Shown one piece after another: positions 41,358 to 49,829 of a DNA stretch of 64,000 bases. A program made the position numbers and the translations under genes. The DNA lies in the NCBI GenBank assembly GCA_900318205.1, contig ONJS01000006.1, positions 1 through 64,000 of the forward strand. Direction: 5' to 3'. The notes below the pieces were generated by a model, which saw only the letters and a program-made list of their open reading frames with translations, did no database searches and was not told where the DNA came from. The stretch comes from an uncultured Prevotellaceae bacterium (lineage in GTDB: Bacteria; Bacteroidota; Bacteroidia; Bacteroidales; Muribaculaceae). Position 1 is the first letter of the stretch. Every line of letters starts with the position of its first letter.

Positions 41358-43535
41358 TCAGTTGCCCATCTCGCTGAGGAACTTGATGCGCACGAGGCGG
41401 ATTTCCTCCTCGGTGTAATCATCGCCCAATTCCTTCATCGCGGTCTCGATATCGTCGGTATCGCTCTCCTTGAAGTACTCAAAGATGTCCTCCTCGATGT
41501 CGTTATCAATGGCTTCTTCAATGAAATAGGAGACGTTGATCTTGGTACCGCTATAGACGATGGCTTCCAACTCGTCAAGCAATTCGTCAAAATCCAGGTC
41601 TTTGCTCTCGGCCAGGGCATCGAGGGGCACCTTGCGGTCGATGGCGGTAATGAGTTCGATTTTGTTTTTGCTCTTGTTGGCGACCGTGCGCACACGCATG
41701 TCCTCGGGACGTTCTATCTCATTCTCCTCGACATACTTCTTGATGATGTCGATGAACTCCTGACCATAGCGTTTGGCCTTACCTGGTCCCACACCGGGGA
41801 TATTCTGCAACTCCTCGATGGTGATGGGATAGGTGGTTGCCATCGCGTCAAGTGACGGTTCCTGGAAGATGACGTAGGTGGGCAGGCCATGCTGCTTGGC
41901 AATCTTGCGTCGCATGTCCTTAAGGATGCTGAAGAGCTGGCTGTCAACGGCACCACTACCGCTGCCACGCATCTCCTCGTCAAGCATCTCGGTATACTCG
42001 TTATCCTCGACAATCCAGAATTTCTCACGGCTATTGAGGAACTCCTTACCCTCCTTAGTCACCTTGATGACACCGTAGTTCTCGATATCCTTAGCCAGAT
42101 AGTCGGCAAACACGCCCTGACGAATCACAGCCATGAGGAACTTCTCATCACGCTCGTCGGCACAGCCGAACACCTCCAGTTCATTGTGTTTATAGCCCTT
42201 GATCTCGGCAGTCGCGTCACCCATCATCACATGGGCGATGTAATCGGGCTTGAAGCGCTCACGCAGGGTCAGAATCGTATCGATAGCGGCACGCAATTCC
42301 TCACTGGCCTCGACGCGCTTCTTGGGCTTGAGGCAGTTGTCACAGTTACCGCAGTTGTCCTGCTCATAGGTCTCGCCGAAGTAATGCAACAGCGAGCGAC
42401 GGCGGCAAACCGACGACTCGGCATAGTCGCGCGTCTCCAACAGCAGCTGCTTGCCGATTTCCTGCTCCGAAATGGGCTTGCCCTGCATGAATTTCTCAAG
42501 CTTGTCCAAGTCCTTGCGCGAATAGAAGGTGATGCACTTGCCCTCGCCACCGTCACGACCGGCGCGTCCCGTCTCCTGATAGTAGCCCTCCAGGCTCTTG
42601 GGGATGTCATAGTGGATGACAAACCTCACGTCGGGCTTATCAATGCCCATGCCGAAGGCGATTGTCGCTACAATGACGTCAACATCCTCGCTCAAGAAGG
42701 CATCCTGGTTGGCACTGCGCACGGCACTCTCCATGCCGGCATGATAGGGCAACGCCTTGATGTCGTTGAGACGCAGTACCTCGGCAAGTTCCTCTACCTT
42801 CTTGCGGCTCAGGCAATAAATGATGCCCGACTTACCCTCGTTGGCCTTGATGAACTTGATGATCTCGCGGTCCACATCTTTGGTCTTGGGGCGTACTTCA
42901 TAGTATAGATTAGGACGGTTGAACGATGACTTGAATACCGCAGCATTGGTCATGCCCAGGTTCTTCTGGATATCATGCTGCACCTTGGGTGTCGCCGTCG
43001 CCGTCAAGGCAATGATGGGACGCTCGCCGATGCGGTTGATGATGGGACGGATGTTGCGGTACTCGGGGCGGAAATCGTGTCCCCACTCCGAGATACAGTG
43101 TGCCTCGTCAACGGCATAGAAAGAGATGGGTACATCCTTCAAGAATGCCACATTCTCCTCCTTGGTCAATGACTCCGGAGCGACATACAGCAACTTGGTG
43201 CGGCCGCTGCGGACATCATTTTTCACCACCTCAATGGCCTGTTTGGTCAGAGATGAGTTCATAAAATGGGCGATGCCATCTTCCTCGCTATAACTGCGCA
43301 TGGCATCCACTTGGTTCTTCATCAACGCGATGAGCGGTGATATGACAATGGCTATACCGTCCATGAGACGGGCCGGCAACTGGTAGCAGAGCGATTTGCC
43401 GCCACCGGTGGGCATAAGCACAAAAGTGTCATGCTCGGCCAGCAGGTTCTCAATGATCGCCTCCTGGTTGCCCTTGAACGAATCAAAACCGAAGTATTCC
43501 TTCAGTGCCGCTGTCAACTTACTGTTCTTCGCCAT
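41358..43535 (-). CDS. recQ: ATP-dependent DNA helicase RecQ
   Basis: 725 residues. Helicase motifs: Walker A MPTGGGKSLCYQLPA, motif II DEAHCISEWGHDFRPEY, motif V/VI 'ATIAFGMGIDKPDVRFVIH' and 'YQETGRAGRDGGEG'. RecQ-Ct zinc module: CRRRSLLHYFGE with CGNCDNC. The HRDC domain ('PITIEELQNIPGVGPGKAKR') lies near 585. The final 120 residues are acidic, a Bacteroidetes-type extension. Unwinds DNA in repair and fork restart. Own promoter and terminator. Confidence 0.97.
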   Translation of the reverse strand: MAKNSKLTAALKEYFGFDSFKGNQEAIIENLLAEHDTFVLMPTGGGKSLCYQLPARLMDGIAIVISPLIALMKNQVDAMRSYSEEDGIAHFMNSSLTKQAIEVVKNDVRSGRTKLLYVAPESLTKEENVAFLKDVPISFYAVDEAHCISEWGHDFRPEYRNIRPIINRIGERPIIALTATATPKVQHDIQKNLGMTNAAVFKSSFNRPNLYYEVRPKTKDVDREIIKFIKANEGKSGIIYCLSRKKVEELAEVLRLNDIKALPYHAGMESAVRSANQDAFLSEDVDVIVATIAFGMGIDKPDVRFVIHYDIPKSLEGYYQETGRAGRDGGEGKCITFYSRKDLDKLEKFMQGKPISEQEIGKQLLLETRDYAESSVCRRRSLLHYFGETYEQDNCGNCDNCLKPKKRVEASEELRAAIDTILTLRERFKPDYIAHVMMGDATAEIKGYKHNELEVFGCADERDEKFLMAVIRQGVFADYLAKDIENYGVIKVTKEGKEFLNSREKFWIVEDNEYTEMLDEEMRGSGSGAVDSQLFSILKDMRRKIAKQHGLPTYVIFQEPSLDAMATTYPITIEELQNIPGVGPGKAKRYGQEFIDIIKKYVEENEIERPEDMRVRTVANKSKNKIELITAIDRKVPLDALAESKDLDFDELLDELEAIVYSGTKINVSYFIEEAIDNDIEEDIFEYFKESDTDDIETAMKELGDDYTEEEIRLVRIKFLSEMGN

Positions 43536-43566
43536 ATTTATCAGGTTTAGGGTTTCAATGATTTCA

Positions 43567-43597
43567 CAAATATACTATGATTTTGTGAACTGCACAA
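43567..43597 (-). promoter_or_regulatory. Promoter of recQ
   Basis: Minus strand TTG (43597-43595), 20-base spacer, TATATTTG (43574-43567), about 32 bases before the recQ ATG at 43535. Confidence 0.7.
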
Positions 43598-43686
43598 TTT
43601 TTTTCAAAAATAAATTTCACCTTGGTGGCATAAATCGCTCAAGGACCTTAATATCAACCACTAAGAGTAAAATTTCAAGTCAACGG

Positions 43687-44934
43687 CTATTGGCTATCGG
43701 CCAAGAGCTCAAAATTAGACTTTGACAATTGGTTTTCAGCAAAATCACGCGTGAGCACAAAGCGTTTCTTTTTCAACGAGGGTGCCTGATACATCACGTC
43801 GATCATAATCGTCTCAAACAGGCTGCGCAAGCCACGTGCGCCCAGTTTGAACTCGATGGCCTTATCCACGATAAAGCCCAGCACGTCGTCCTCGATAACG
43901 AGTTCTACACCGTCCATCTCGAGCAGCTTCTTGTACTGACGCACAATGGCGTTCTTGGGCTCGGTGAGGATGCGCAACAGGGCATCACGGTCCAGCGGTT
44001 CCAAGTTGGTGAGAATGGGCAGACGGCCGATAATCTCGGGTATCAGACCGTAGCTGCGCAAGTCCTGAGGAGCGACAAAGTGCAACAGTTTGTCCCGATC
44101 GGCCTTGCTCACATGGTTGCCGGCGCCGAAGCCCACCACATGGGTATTCAAGCGCTGGGCAATCTTGCGCTCGATGCCTTCAAAGGCTCCGCCGCAGATG
44201 AAGAGGATATTTTTGGTATCGACGGCAATCATCTTCTGCTCGGGATGCTTGCGGCCACCCTGGGGCGGCACATTGACGATAGAGCCCTCCAGCAGTTTCA
44301 ACAGACCCTGCTGGACGCCCTCGCCGCTCACGTCACGGGTGATGCTGGGATTGTCACCCTTGCGTGCAATCTTGTCTATCTCATCAATGAACACGATACC
44401 GCGTTCGGCCTCGGCGACGTTGTAGTCACAGGCAGCCAGCAACCTTGTCAGCAAGCTCTCGATATCCTCGCCCACGTAACCCGCCTCGGTGAGCACCGTA
44501 GCGTCAACGATGGCAAAGGGCACCTTCAGCATCCTGGCGATGGTCTTGGCGAGCAACGTCTTGCCCGTTCCCGTCGGTCCCACGATGATGATGTTGCTCT
44601 TCTCGATGTCGATGTCGTCCTCGCGGCTCTGGTTCAAGCGCTTGTAGTGGTTATAAACCGCTACCGAGAGGTAACGCTTGGCTGTTTCCTGACCGATGAC
44701 ATACTGGTCAAGATAAGCCTTGATTTCCTCGGGCTTGGGCAAGGTATCCATGTCGAGGTCCGTCAAGCGCGACTGATGCATCTTCTGGAGATACTCATGC
44801 GACAATTCAACGGCCCGCTCGGCACACTCGTTACAGATGCAGCCGTTCATACCTGGCAACATCAACTCCACCTCACGGTCGCTGCGACCGCAGAAACTAC
44901 AGTATAATGCTGATGAATCTTTCTTTTTGGCCAT
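43687..44934 (-). CDS. clpX: ATP-dependent Clp protease ATP-binding subunit ClpX
   Basis: 415 residues. An N-terminal C4 zinc finger (CSFCGRSDREV ... CICNEC) is followed by a single AAA+ module with GPTGTGKTLLAKT, 'GYVGEDIESLLTRLL' and IVFIDEIDKIARKGDNPS, then sensor II 'GARGLRSLFE'. The ClpP-contact loop is HVVGFGAG (VGF instead of IGF). Unfolds ssrA-tagged and other substrates for ClpP, whose gene ends 8 bases upstream. Bicistronic clpP-clpX. Confidence 0.97.
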   Translation of the reverse strand: MAKKKDSSALYCSFCGRSDREVELMLPGMNGCICNECAERAVELSHEYLQKMHQSRLTDLDMDTLPKPEEIKAYLDQYVIGQETAKRYLSVAVYNHYKRLNQSREDDIDIEKSNIIIVGPTGTGKTLLAKTIARMLKVPFAIVDATVLTEAGYVGEDIESLLTRLLAACDYNVAEAERGIVFIDEIDKIARKGDNPSITRDVSGEGVQQGLLKLLEGSIVNVPPQGGRKHPEQKMIAVDTKNILFICGGAFEGIERKIAQRLNTHVVGFGAGNHVSKADRDKLLHFVAPQDLRSYGLIPEIIGRLPILTNLEPLDRDALLRILTEPKNAIVRQYKKLLEMDGVELVIEDDVLGFIVDKAIEFKLGARGLRSLFETIMIDVMYQAPSLKKKRFVLTRDFAENQLSKSNFELLADSQ

Positions 44935-44942
44935 GAATCAAT

Positions 44943-45635
44943 TTACTTGTCAGGAGTTTCAGCAGGGGTTTGGCGGATGAGCACCTTGTCAATCATACCA
45001 TACTCCTTGGCTTCGTCTGCCGTCATCCAATAGTCGCGGTCACTGTCGGCATACACCTTATCATAGGGCTGGCCCGAGTGGTCGCTGATGATGGTATAAA
45101 GTTCCTGCTTGAGTTTGAGGATTTCACGGGAAGTAATCTCGATATCCGATGCCTGGCCACTGATGCCACCCATCGGCTGATGAATCATCACGCGGCTGTG
45201 CTTCAGAGCAAAGCGTTTGTCCTTCTGACCTGCCACGAGCAGCACGGCAGCCATCGAAGCGGCCATACCGGTGCAGATGGTCGAAACGTCGCTCTGGATG
45301 TACTGCATCGTATCATAGATGCCCAGGCCGGCATATACCGAGCCTCCAGGAGAGTTGATATACAGCGAGATATCCTTGCCAGGGTCAGCACTGTCAAGAT
45401 ACAGCAGCTGAGCTTGGACAACATTGGCACTATAGTCATCGACCTGGGTGCCCAGGAAGATGATGCGGTCCATCATCAGTCGCGAGAACACGTCAAGCTG
45501 CGTCACGTTGAGCTTGCGCTCCTCCATGATGGTCGGAGAAATGTAGTTGTTAGTCACACCGGCAGCGAACTGGTCCAAAGCCAAACCGTTCATGCCCAAA
45601 TGATGTACAGCAAATTTTCTGAAATCGTTTTCCAT
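44943..45635 (-). CDS. clpP: ATP-dependent Clp protease proteolytic subunit ClpP
   Basis: 230 residues, slightly long at the N-terminus as in other Bacteroidetes. The serine peptidase sites are visible: 'YINSPGGSVYAGLGIYDTMQ', CTGMAASMAAVLLVAGQ with the nucleophile Ser, HSRVMIHQPMGG with the His, and an Asp in the 'DSDRDYWMTADEA' region. Forms the tetradecameric chamber used by ClpX (next gene) and by ClpA (10325-12580). A clear promoter lies 52 bases upstream. Confidence 0.97.
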   Translation of the reverse strand: MENDFRKFAVHHLGMNGLALDQFAAGVTNNYISPTIMEERKLNVTQLDVFSRLMMDRIIFLGTQVDDYSANVVQAQLLYLDSADPGKDISLYINSPGGSVYAGLGIYDTMQYIQSDVSTICTGMAASMAAVLLVAGQKDKRFALKHSRVMIHQPMGGISGQASDIEITSREILKLKQELYTIISDHSGQPYDKVYADSDRDYWMTADEAKEYGMIDKVLIRQTPAETPDK

Positions 45636-45686
45636 AAAAAGAAATATATATTAATGAGTGAATGTTAGTTTCTTAATGCTGTAAGG

Positions 45687-45717
45687 CAAAGATAGTGCAA
45701 ATCGAACACAATGCCAA
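45687..45717 (-). promoter_or_regulatory. Promoter of clpP-clpX
   Basis: Minus strand TTG (45717-45715), 20-base spacer, TATCTTTG (45694-45687). A second -7-like TATCTTTG lies at 45782-45775 but lacks a matching -33 element. Confidence 0.7.
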
Positions 45718-45906
45718 GAGAAATTCATTTTATCTTGAAGCATTGTTGAGATGCAGCCTATCTTCGCTATTAGGCAAAGATACAATTTTTTTCTTAATCC
45801 GATAGCATCTTGAGAAACATTTTTTTCTGATATGACACAAAAATCGCGCCAAGCGACAACTTGTCACTTGTACGCCACGAGAACCGACCGCGCGACGACA
45901 AGAAAA

Positions 45907-45940
45907 GCAGGGCTGACACGATGTCCAGCCCTGCCCTATT
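45907..45940 (-). terminator. Terminator of tig
   Basis: GCAGGGCTG (45907-45915) pairs with CAGCCCTGC (45926-45934). The minus-strand transcript leaves the stem into TTTTCTTGT. Confidence 0.75.
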
Positions 45941-45961
45941 GTCTCAACGATGGTTGATGAC

Positions 45962-47332
45962 TTACTTCTCCTCTTTCTCGTAAAGCTTGCGGAAGTCCTC
46001 TACGCTGATGCTCTTCTCGTTGACCTTGACGGCCTCCTTGACTGCAGCATAGAACTTGTTGTCGATGGCATGCTCATGGATGGCCTCACGGGCACGGTCG
46101 TCCTGCATGAAGCGCTCGGCCTGCTGACGAACGAGATCCTCGGGGGCATTGTAGATGCCATACTGTGACAGCTGCTCCTGAGCGAAGATGAAGGCAGCGG
46201 TGTCGATGTCTTCCTTCTCCACCTTGATACCCAGTTCCTGAGCCAGGTGGTCCTTAACGAGTTGCCAACGCAGCTGCTGGAACATGCGCTGAGCCTCTTC
46301 GTCGGTCACCTCGGTGTTCTCCTTCTCGTCCTGCTCACGACGGAGCTTGAGGAAGCGTTTCAGGAATTCCTCGGGCAAGGGCAGTTCGCCAGCCTTCTCG
46401 GTGAGGATGCGCTGAGCGTCAACCGTGAAGCGGTAGTTGCTCTCGGGGACGTTGGCACGGCCAATCATCTCACGAACGGCCTCGCGGAAGGCAGCCTCGT
46501 CCTTCACTTCGGTCTCGGTACCGAGGACGCCCTTGAAGAACTCCTCGTTCATCTCGGCCTCCTGGTTGACCTTGATCTCCTCGATGGTCACGCGGAAGTC
46601 GCTCTTCACGTCGGCCTCGCTGCGATCCACGTTGAGCATAGCAGCCAGCTCGGCGATGTTGCCGCCATTGGCCTTGTGGGGGTTGAACACGAAGGTGTCA
46701 CCCACCTTGACGCCAACAAACTTGGCAGCCTCATCGTCATCGACCATGTAGCGCGGCGAAATCACGGTGCGCTCCACCTTGATGCCGTCCTGCTTGTCGT
46801 TGCCTTGCTCGTCGAGCTCGATCATCGAGCCACGCAGCATCGACTCCTTGTCGCTTACCTCGCCGTCAACGAGGGTGCCCAGACGCTTGCGGTCATGAGC
46901 AATAGCGTCATCGACCATCTGGTCGGTCACTTCGATATTGTAATAAGGCACGTTGATGCGCTTGTTGAGTTTCAACTCGATGGCAGGAGCTAGACCCAGG
47001 TCAAACTTGAACGCCATCTCATCGTCGTTCATGATGTCCACCTTGGTATCCTCGTTGGGAAGGGGCTCGCCTAACACATGCAGCTCATTCTCGCGAATGT
47101 GGTCATACAGTGCCTTACCCACCATGCGGTCCACCACGTCGGCGGTCACGCTGGGTCCGTAAAACTTCATCAACAGCGACTTGGGGGCCTTACCGGGACG
47201 GAATCCCTTCAAGGGGTGCTTAACGCCCATCTTGGCCACTTCCTTTGCCACGTCGGCTGCAAAATCTTCTCTCTTGATATCCACGGTAACAACAGCGTTC
47301 ACCGCATCAATCTGTTCAAAACTTACGTTCAT
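45962..47332 (-). CDS. tig: Trigger factor
   Basis: 456 residues from the ATG at 47332 (MNVSFEQIDAVNAVVTVD). The ribosome-binding signature is HPLKGFRPGKAPKSLL. A long helical C-terminal chaperone region follows ('VPESNYRFTVDAQRILTEKA', 'LPLPEEFLKRFLKLRREQ'). The central FKBP-type isomerase domain is poorly conserved, as in other Bacteroidetes. It catches nascent chains at L23/L29. An earlier in-frame ATG at 47413 lies upstream of the promoter and was rejected. It lies upstream of clpP, a common arrangement. Confidence 0.95.
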   Translation of the reverse strand: MNVSFEQIDAVNAVVTVDIKREDFAADVAKEVAKMGVKHPLKGFRPGKAPKSLLMKFYGPSVTADVVDRMVGKALYDHIRENELHVLGEPLPNEDTKVDIMNDDEMAFKFDLGLAPAIELKLNKRINVPYYNIEVTDQMVDDAIAHDRKRLGTLVDGEVSDKESMLRGSMIELDEQGNDKQDGIKVERTVISPRYMVDDDEAAKFVGVKVGDTFVFNPHKANGGNIAELAAMLNVDRSEADVKSDFRVTIEEIKVNQEAEMNEEFFKGVLGTETEVKDEAAFREAVREMIGRANVPESNYRFTVDAQRILTEKAGELPLPEEFLKRFLKLRREQDEKENTEVTDEEAQRMFQQLRWQLVKDHLAQELGIKVEKEDIDTAAFIFAQEQLSQYGIYNAPEDLVRQQAERFMQDDRAREAIHEHAIDNKFYAAVKEAVKVNEKSISVEDFRKLYEKEEK

Positions 47333-47383
47333 TACTAGGTTTGTATTGTATGTTAAATGTATAATGTTCTCAAAAAACGGCTG

Positions 47384-47414
47384 CAAAGGTACTACTTTTA
47401 GCACGATACACAAA
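47384..47414 (-). promoter_or_regulatory. Promoter of tig
   Basis: Minus strand TTTG (47414-47411), 19-base spacer, TACCTTTG (47391-47384). A start near 47378 leaves about 45 bases before the ATG at 47332 and fixes that start. Confidence 0.75.
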
Positions 47415-47504
47415 ATTTCGCCGCGTCTTTTTTTTTAAAATGTAGATAATAAGGACAATAATGACAATTGCTACACGGCACTTAACGGAAAAAAAGACAG
47501 CAAC

Positions 47505-47657
47505 TCAAACGTCTTTAACAACTTGGCATCCGCACTCCATCAGGTGGAATGTGGAACCACACTTGAAATCTTCGCGGCTCAGCGCGAAGTCCGTTTGGTT
47601 GAACAACGATTGCTTAAGATAATAAATATGAGTGTCTGTTATATCAACTGCGGGCGA
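47505..47657 (-). other. Protein-like open frame continuing past the ECF sigma stop codon
   Basis: Directly after the TAA of the sigma gene the same frame stays open for 50 codons. It reads protein-like: SPAVDITDTHIYYLKQ, then NQTDFALSREDFKCGSTFHL and MECGCQVVKDV before TGA at 47507-47505. The cysteine/histidine spacing (C-x5-H-x3-C-x-C) suggests a metal site. There is no ATG start; a TTG at the LFNQTDF point could begin a 33-residue peptide. It could be a readthrough extension, a small gene with a rare start, or the end of a broken gene. Confidence 0.35.
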
Positions 47658-48248
47658 TTACATCGTGAGGGTGATGTCGTGCTCCTCGGCAATGCGGCGC
47701 ATGTTGAGGATAGCATAACGCATACGTCCCAGGGCCGTATTGATACTCACGCCGGTGGTATCGGCGATTTCCTTAAAGCTCATGTTCTTGTAGTAGCGCA
47801 TCACCAGTACCTCACGCTGGCTTTCGGGCAGCGCTTTGATCAGGCGCTTGACATCGTCATGTATCTGGGTGGTGATGATGTCGTCCTCGATGGTGCTTGC
47901 TGCAAGTTCCTTGCGGTTGAGGATGTTCACCTCACCGTCATCGGTTGACTGCAGGTTCTCGGCCTTGATTTGCCTGTAGTAGTCAATGATGTGATTGTGG
48001 GCGATGCGTGTGATCCATGCCGGGAAGTGTCCGTTCTCGACATATCGGCCCTGCTTGATGGTCATGATGGCTTTGACAAAGGTATCTTGGAAAATATCAT
48101 TAGCTGCATCCTCGTTTTTTACCGCATGGTATATATACATGAAAAGGCGGTCCTTGTGTCGCTCCAGCAGCGCATCAAAGGCCTCGTTCTTGCCATCGAC
48201 ATACAGCGAAATGAGTTGCTCATCGCTCTTGTCTCTATATACTTTCAT
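47658..48248 (-). CDS. ECF-family RNA polymerase sigma factor
   Basis: 196 residues. Region 2 includes 'EAFDALLERHKDRLFMYIYH', 'DIFQDTFVKAIMTIKQGRY' and 'FPAWITRIAHNHIIDYYRQ'. Region 4 includes 'IKALPESQREVLVMRYYKNM', 'SFKEIADTTGVSINTALGRM'. No anti-sigma gene lies beside it. It has its own primary-sigma-type promoter with a leader of about 110 bases. Highly similar stand-alone sigma factors are common and conserved in Bacteroidales. The frame after its stop is discussed separately. Confidence 0.93.
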   Translation of the reverse strand: MKVYRDKSDEQLISLYVDGKNEAFDALLERHKDRLFMYIYHAVKNEDAANDIFQDTFVKAIMTIKQGRYVENGHFPAWITRIAHNHIIDYYRQIKAENLQSTDDGEVNILNRKELAASTIEDDIITTQIHDDVKRLIKALPESQREVLVMRYYKNMSFKEIADTTGVSINTALGRMRYAILNMRRIAEEHDITLTM

Positions 48249-48365
48249 TACTCTTAGTTATTGGTCAATAATAGGTAATGTTTGTCGATAGGCAGTCTAT
48301 TTTTAGTAGTTTATTTTCATTAAAATTATTAACTCTCTCGGTTGAAATCCGTAGATTTCAGGCTG

Positions 48366-48395
48366 CAAATATAGGCAAAATCAAAAAAACAACAA
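48366..48395 (-). promoter_or_regulatory. Promoter of the stand-alone ECF sigma gene
   Basis: Minus strand TTG (48395-48393), 19-base spacer, TATATTTG (48373-48366), leader about 110 bases. Confidence 0.65.
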
Positions 48396-48469
48396 CTTTT
48401 TTTATAAAAAAATTGACATTTTTCAGTAGAAAACGGGCCCTACACCACAGATTTCGGGGAAAAAATCCG

Positions 48470-48784
48470 TCAGCGACGACGGCGACGGGTACCTCTAAAC
48501 GACAGGATCCAGCGCGCGAGTCTGAAGCCCAACAACACATAGTCGGCCGTCTTAAGGTGGGAAACGGTATCGGAACTGAACATGAGAGCCCGGATGCCGT
48601 TGTTGGAAACATTGTCCTTCACATTGTCGAGACTATACTGCATGGAGGCGCGTCCCACCTCACGGCGAACGAGAGCCTTGGCACGGGCACGCCTGAGCTG
48701 CTCGAGCGTCATCCCCTGCCACTCGCCCGACTGGTCGGTGATGGCAGCGCTGTTGGTGTTGGTGTTAGTGTTGAGGTCACTCAT
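48470..48784 (-). CDS. Small hypothetical protein of the YtxH/holin-like cluster
   Basis: 104 residues: an Asn/Thr-rich start (MSDLNTNTNTNSAA), a charged helix (MTLEQLRRARAKALVRREVG), and a C-terminal hydrophobic/basic segment (YVLLGFRLARWILSFRG, then RRRRR). It overlaps the preceding gene by 8 bases. Probably membrane-associated; I do not recognise a named family. Confidence 0.7.
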   Translation of the reverse strand: MSDLNTNTNTNSAAITDQSGEWQGMTLEQLRRARAKALVRREVGRASMQYSLDNVKDNVSNNGIRALMFSSDTVSHLKTADYVLLGFRLARWILSFRGTRRRRR

Positions 48785-49127
48785 TGTCTTCGGGTTTTAA
48801 GAACAGTTTGCTCACAAAGCGGGCGATGGGATCCACAATGATCTGCTTCTTGAAGGCGAACACCACGAGCAGCAACAACAGCAGCAGCGCGGCGGCAATG
48901 AGCTGCGCACCCCAGGTGCAGCCCAGCGCATTGGCAAGCACTGAAATCAAGGCCGAGAACACATAGCTCAACGCAAAGGTGGCAATGATAATGACCACAG
49001 CGACAAACGCGATAGCCGACAGCAGCACCGCCAACTTCTCGACGGCTGTCAGCTTGGTGTAGTCCCACTCGAGGGCAAAGAACTTGCGCGCCTCGGTAAA
49101 CAGTTTTTTATAGTCTATCTCATTCAT
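48777..49127 (-). CDS. Phage-holin-3_6-like membrane protein
   Basis: 116 residues with two long hydrophobic helices (LAVLLSAIAFVAVVIIIATF and AALLLLLLLVVFAF) after an amphipathic N-terminus (YKKLFTEARKFFALEWDYTK). This is the pattern of the small 'phage holin family' proteins that accompany YtxH proteins in many non-phage bacterial genomes. No phage genes are nearby, so it is probably an envelope protein and not a lysis holin. Confidence 0.78.
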   Translation of the reverse strand: MNEIDYKKLFTEARKFFALEWDYTKLTAVEKLAVLLSAIAFVAVVIIIATFALSYVFSALISVLANALGCTWGAQLIAAALLLLLLLVVFAFKKQIIVDPIARFVSKLFLKPEDNE

Positions 49128-49218
49128 AACTTTTATTCAAGTCAGCCATGGCAGACTTGAAGATTAGAGATTAGTGATTAGAGGTTAGAGACATGATGAA
49201 CTGCAGCGACACCGACCA

Positions 49219-49252
49219 ACAGGCGATGCCATGTGCGAGTGACATCGCCTGT
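49219..49252. repeat. Hairpin between the YtxH and holin-like genes
   Basis: ACAGGCGATG (49219-49228) and CATCGCCTGT (49243-49252) pair perfectly, with a 14-base loop. No T-run follows on either strand, so it may be an mRNA processing or stability element. A second small palindrome (TTCAAGTC...GACTTGAA) and heptamer-like GATTAGA units lie at 49138-49192. Confidence 0.55.
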
Positions 49253-49271
49253 CAGGAGGTGTGCAATTTTG

Positions 49272-49469
49272 TCAGTCCTCGATCTGGGCGCTGATCTGCT
49301 TTACCAGCTGCTCCACCTCGTCGTCGCTGAAGTCGATGCCGTTTTTCTTCAGCATCTCCTTGATGCGCGAGCGCAGGTCGGAACCCTTCTCGGGAGCAAA
49401 CAGGATGGCTGCCGAAGCGCCTACCAGAGCGCCACCGAGGAACGCATACAATAAGCTTAATCCTTTCAT
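49272..49469 (-). CDS. YtxH-domain small membrane protein
   Basis: 65 residues. A membrane helix with glycine motifs (YAFLGGALVGASAAILF) runs into the signature FAPEKGSDLRSRI and an acidic helix (FSDDEVEQLVKQISAQIED). YtxH proteins are small stress-associated membrane proteins. It is paralogous to the next-upstream gene at 49489. Confidence 0.85.
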   Translation of the reverse strand: MKGLSLLYAFLGGALVGASAAILFAPEKGSDLRSRIKEMLKKNGIDFSDDEVEQLVKQISAQIED

Positions 49470-49488
49470 TTTTCTATCTTTTATCTAA

Positions 49489-49695
49489 TTAGTCCAACTT
49501 GTCCTTAATCTCTTCGGCGATGTCGTCAACCAGGTTGTCGAGCTTGGAGCCTTTGAGCTTCACGCCCTGTTCGCGCAGTGCATCGGCAATGCGCTTGCGG
49601 GTATCATCACCTTTCTCGGGGGCAAACAACAGGCCCACTGCTGCGCCGGCGATTGCGCCGCCAACTACAGCCATTACAATGTTAATCGGTTTCAT
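49489..49695 (-). CDS. YtxH-domain small membrane protein
   Basis: 68 residues. The helix MKPINIVMAVVGGAIAGAAV is followed by LLFAPEKGDDTRKRIADALR and an acidic amphipathic tail ending EEIKDKLD. First gene of a four-gene minus-strand cluster with the second YtxH protein, the holin-like protein and the 104-residue protein. Promoter about 100 bases upstream. Confidence 0.85.
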   Translation of the reverse strand: MKPINIVMAVVGGAIAGAAVGLLFAPEKGDDTRKRIADALREQGVKLKGSKLDNLVDDIAEEIKDKLD

Positions 49696-49791
49696 ATCAC
49701 TCTGATAATTTTAGAATTAATAATGCCTTAGTATGGTCTCAACCTGCAAATACCATGCCACATCAGGCGGTAATTGGCACATTTGAGGCTA

Positions 49792-49823
49792 TAAAATTAC
49801 TCCTTCTTTTCCATTCATGCAAA
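49792..49823 (-). promoter_or_regulatory. Probable promoter of the YtxH cluster
   Basis: Minus strand TTTG (49823-49820), 20-base spacer, TAATTTTA (49799-49792), which matches TAnnTTTG at seven of eight bases. Confidence 0.5.
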
Positions 49824-49829
49824 CTTTTT

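Noticed and set aside
48777-49127. Holin-like protein as evidence of a prophage
   Set aside because: No other phage gene, integrase or attachment site nearby; the protein belongs to a common chromosomal cluster with YtxH proteins.
49219-49252. Perfect 10-base hairpin as a terminator of the YtxH genes
   Set aside because: No T-run on either side, and the downstream genes look like the same operon.
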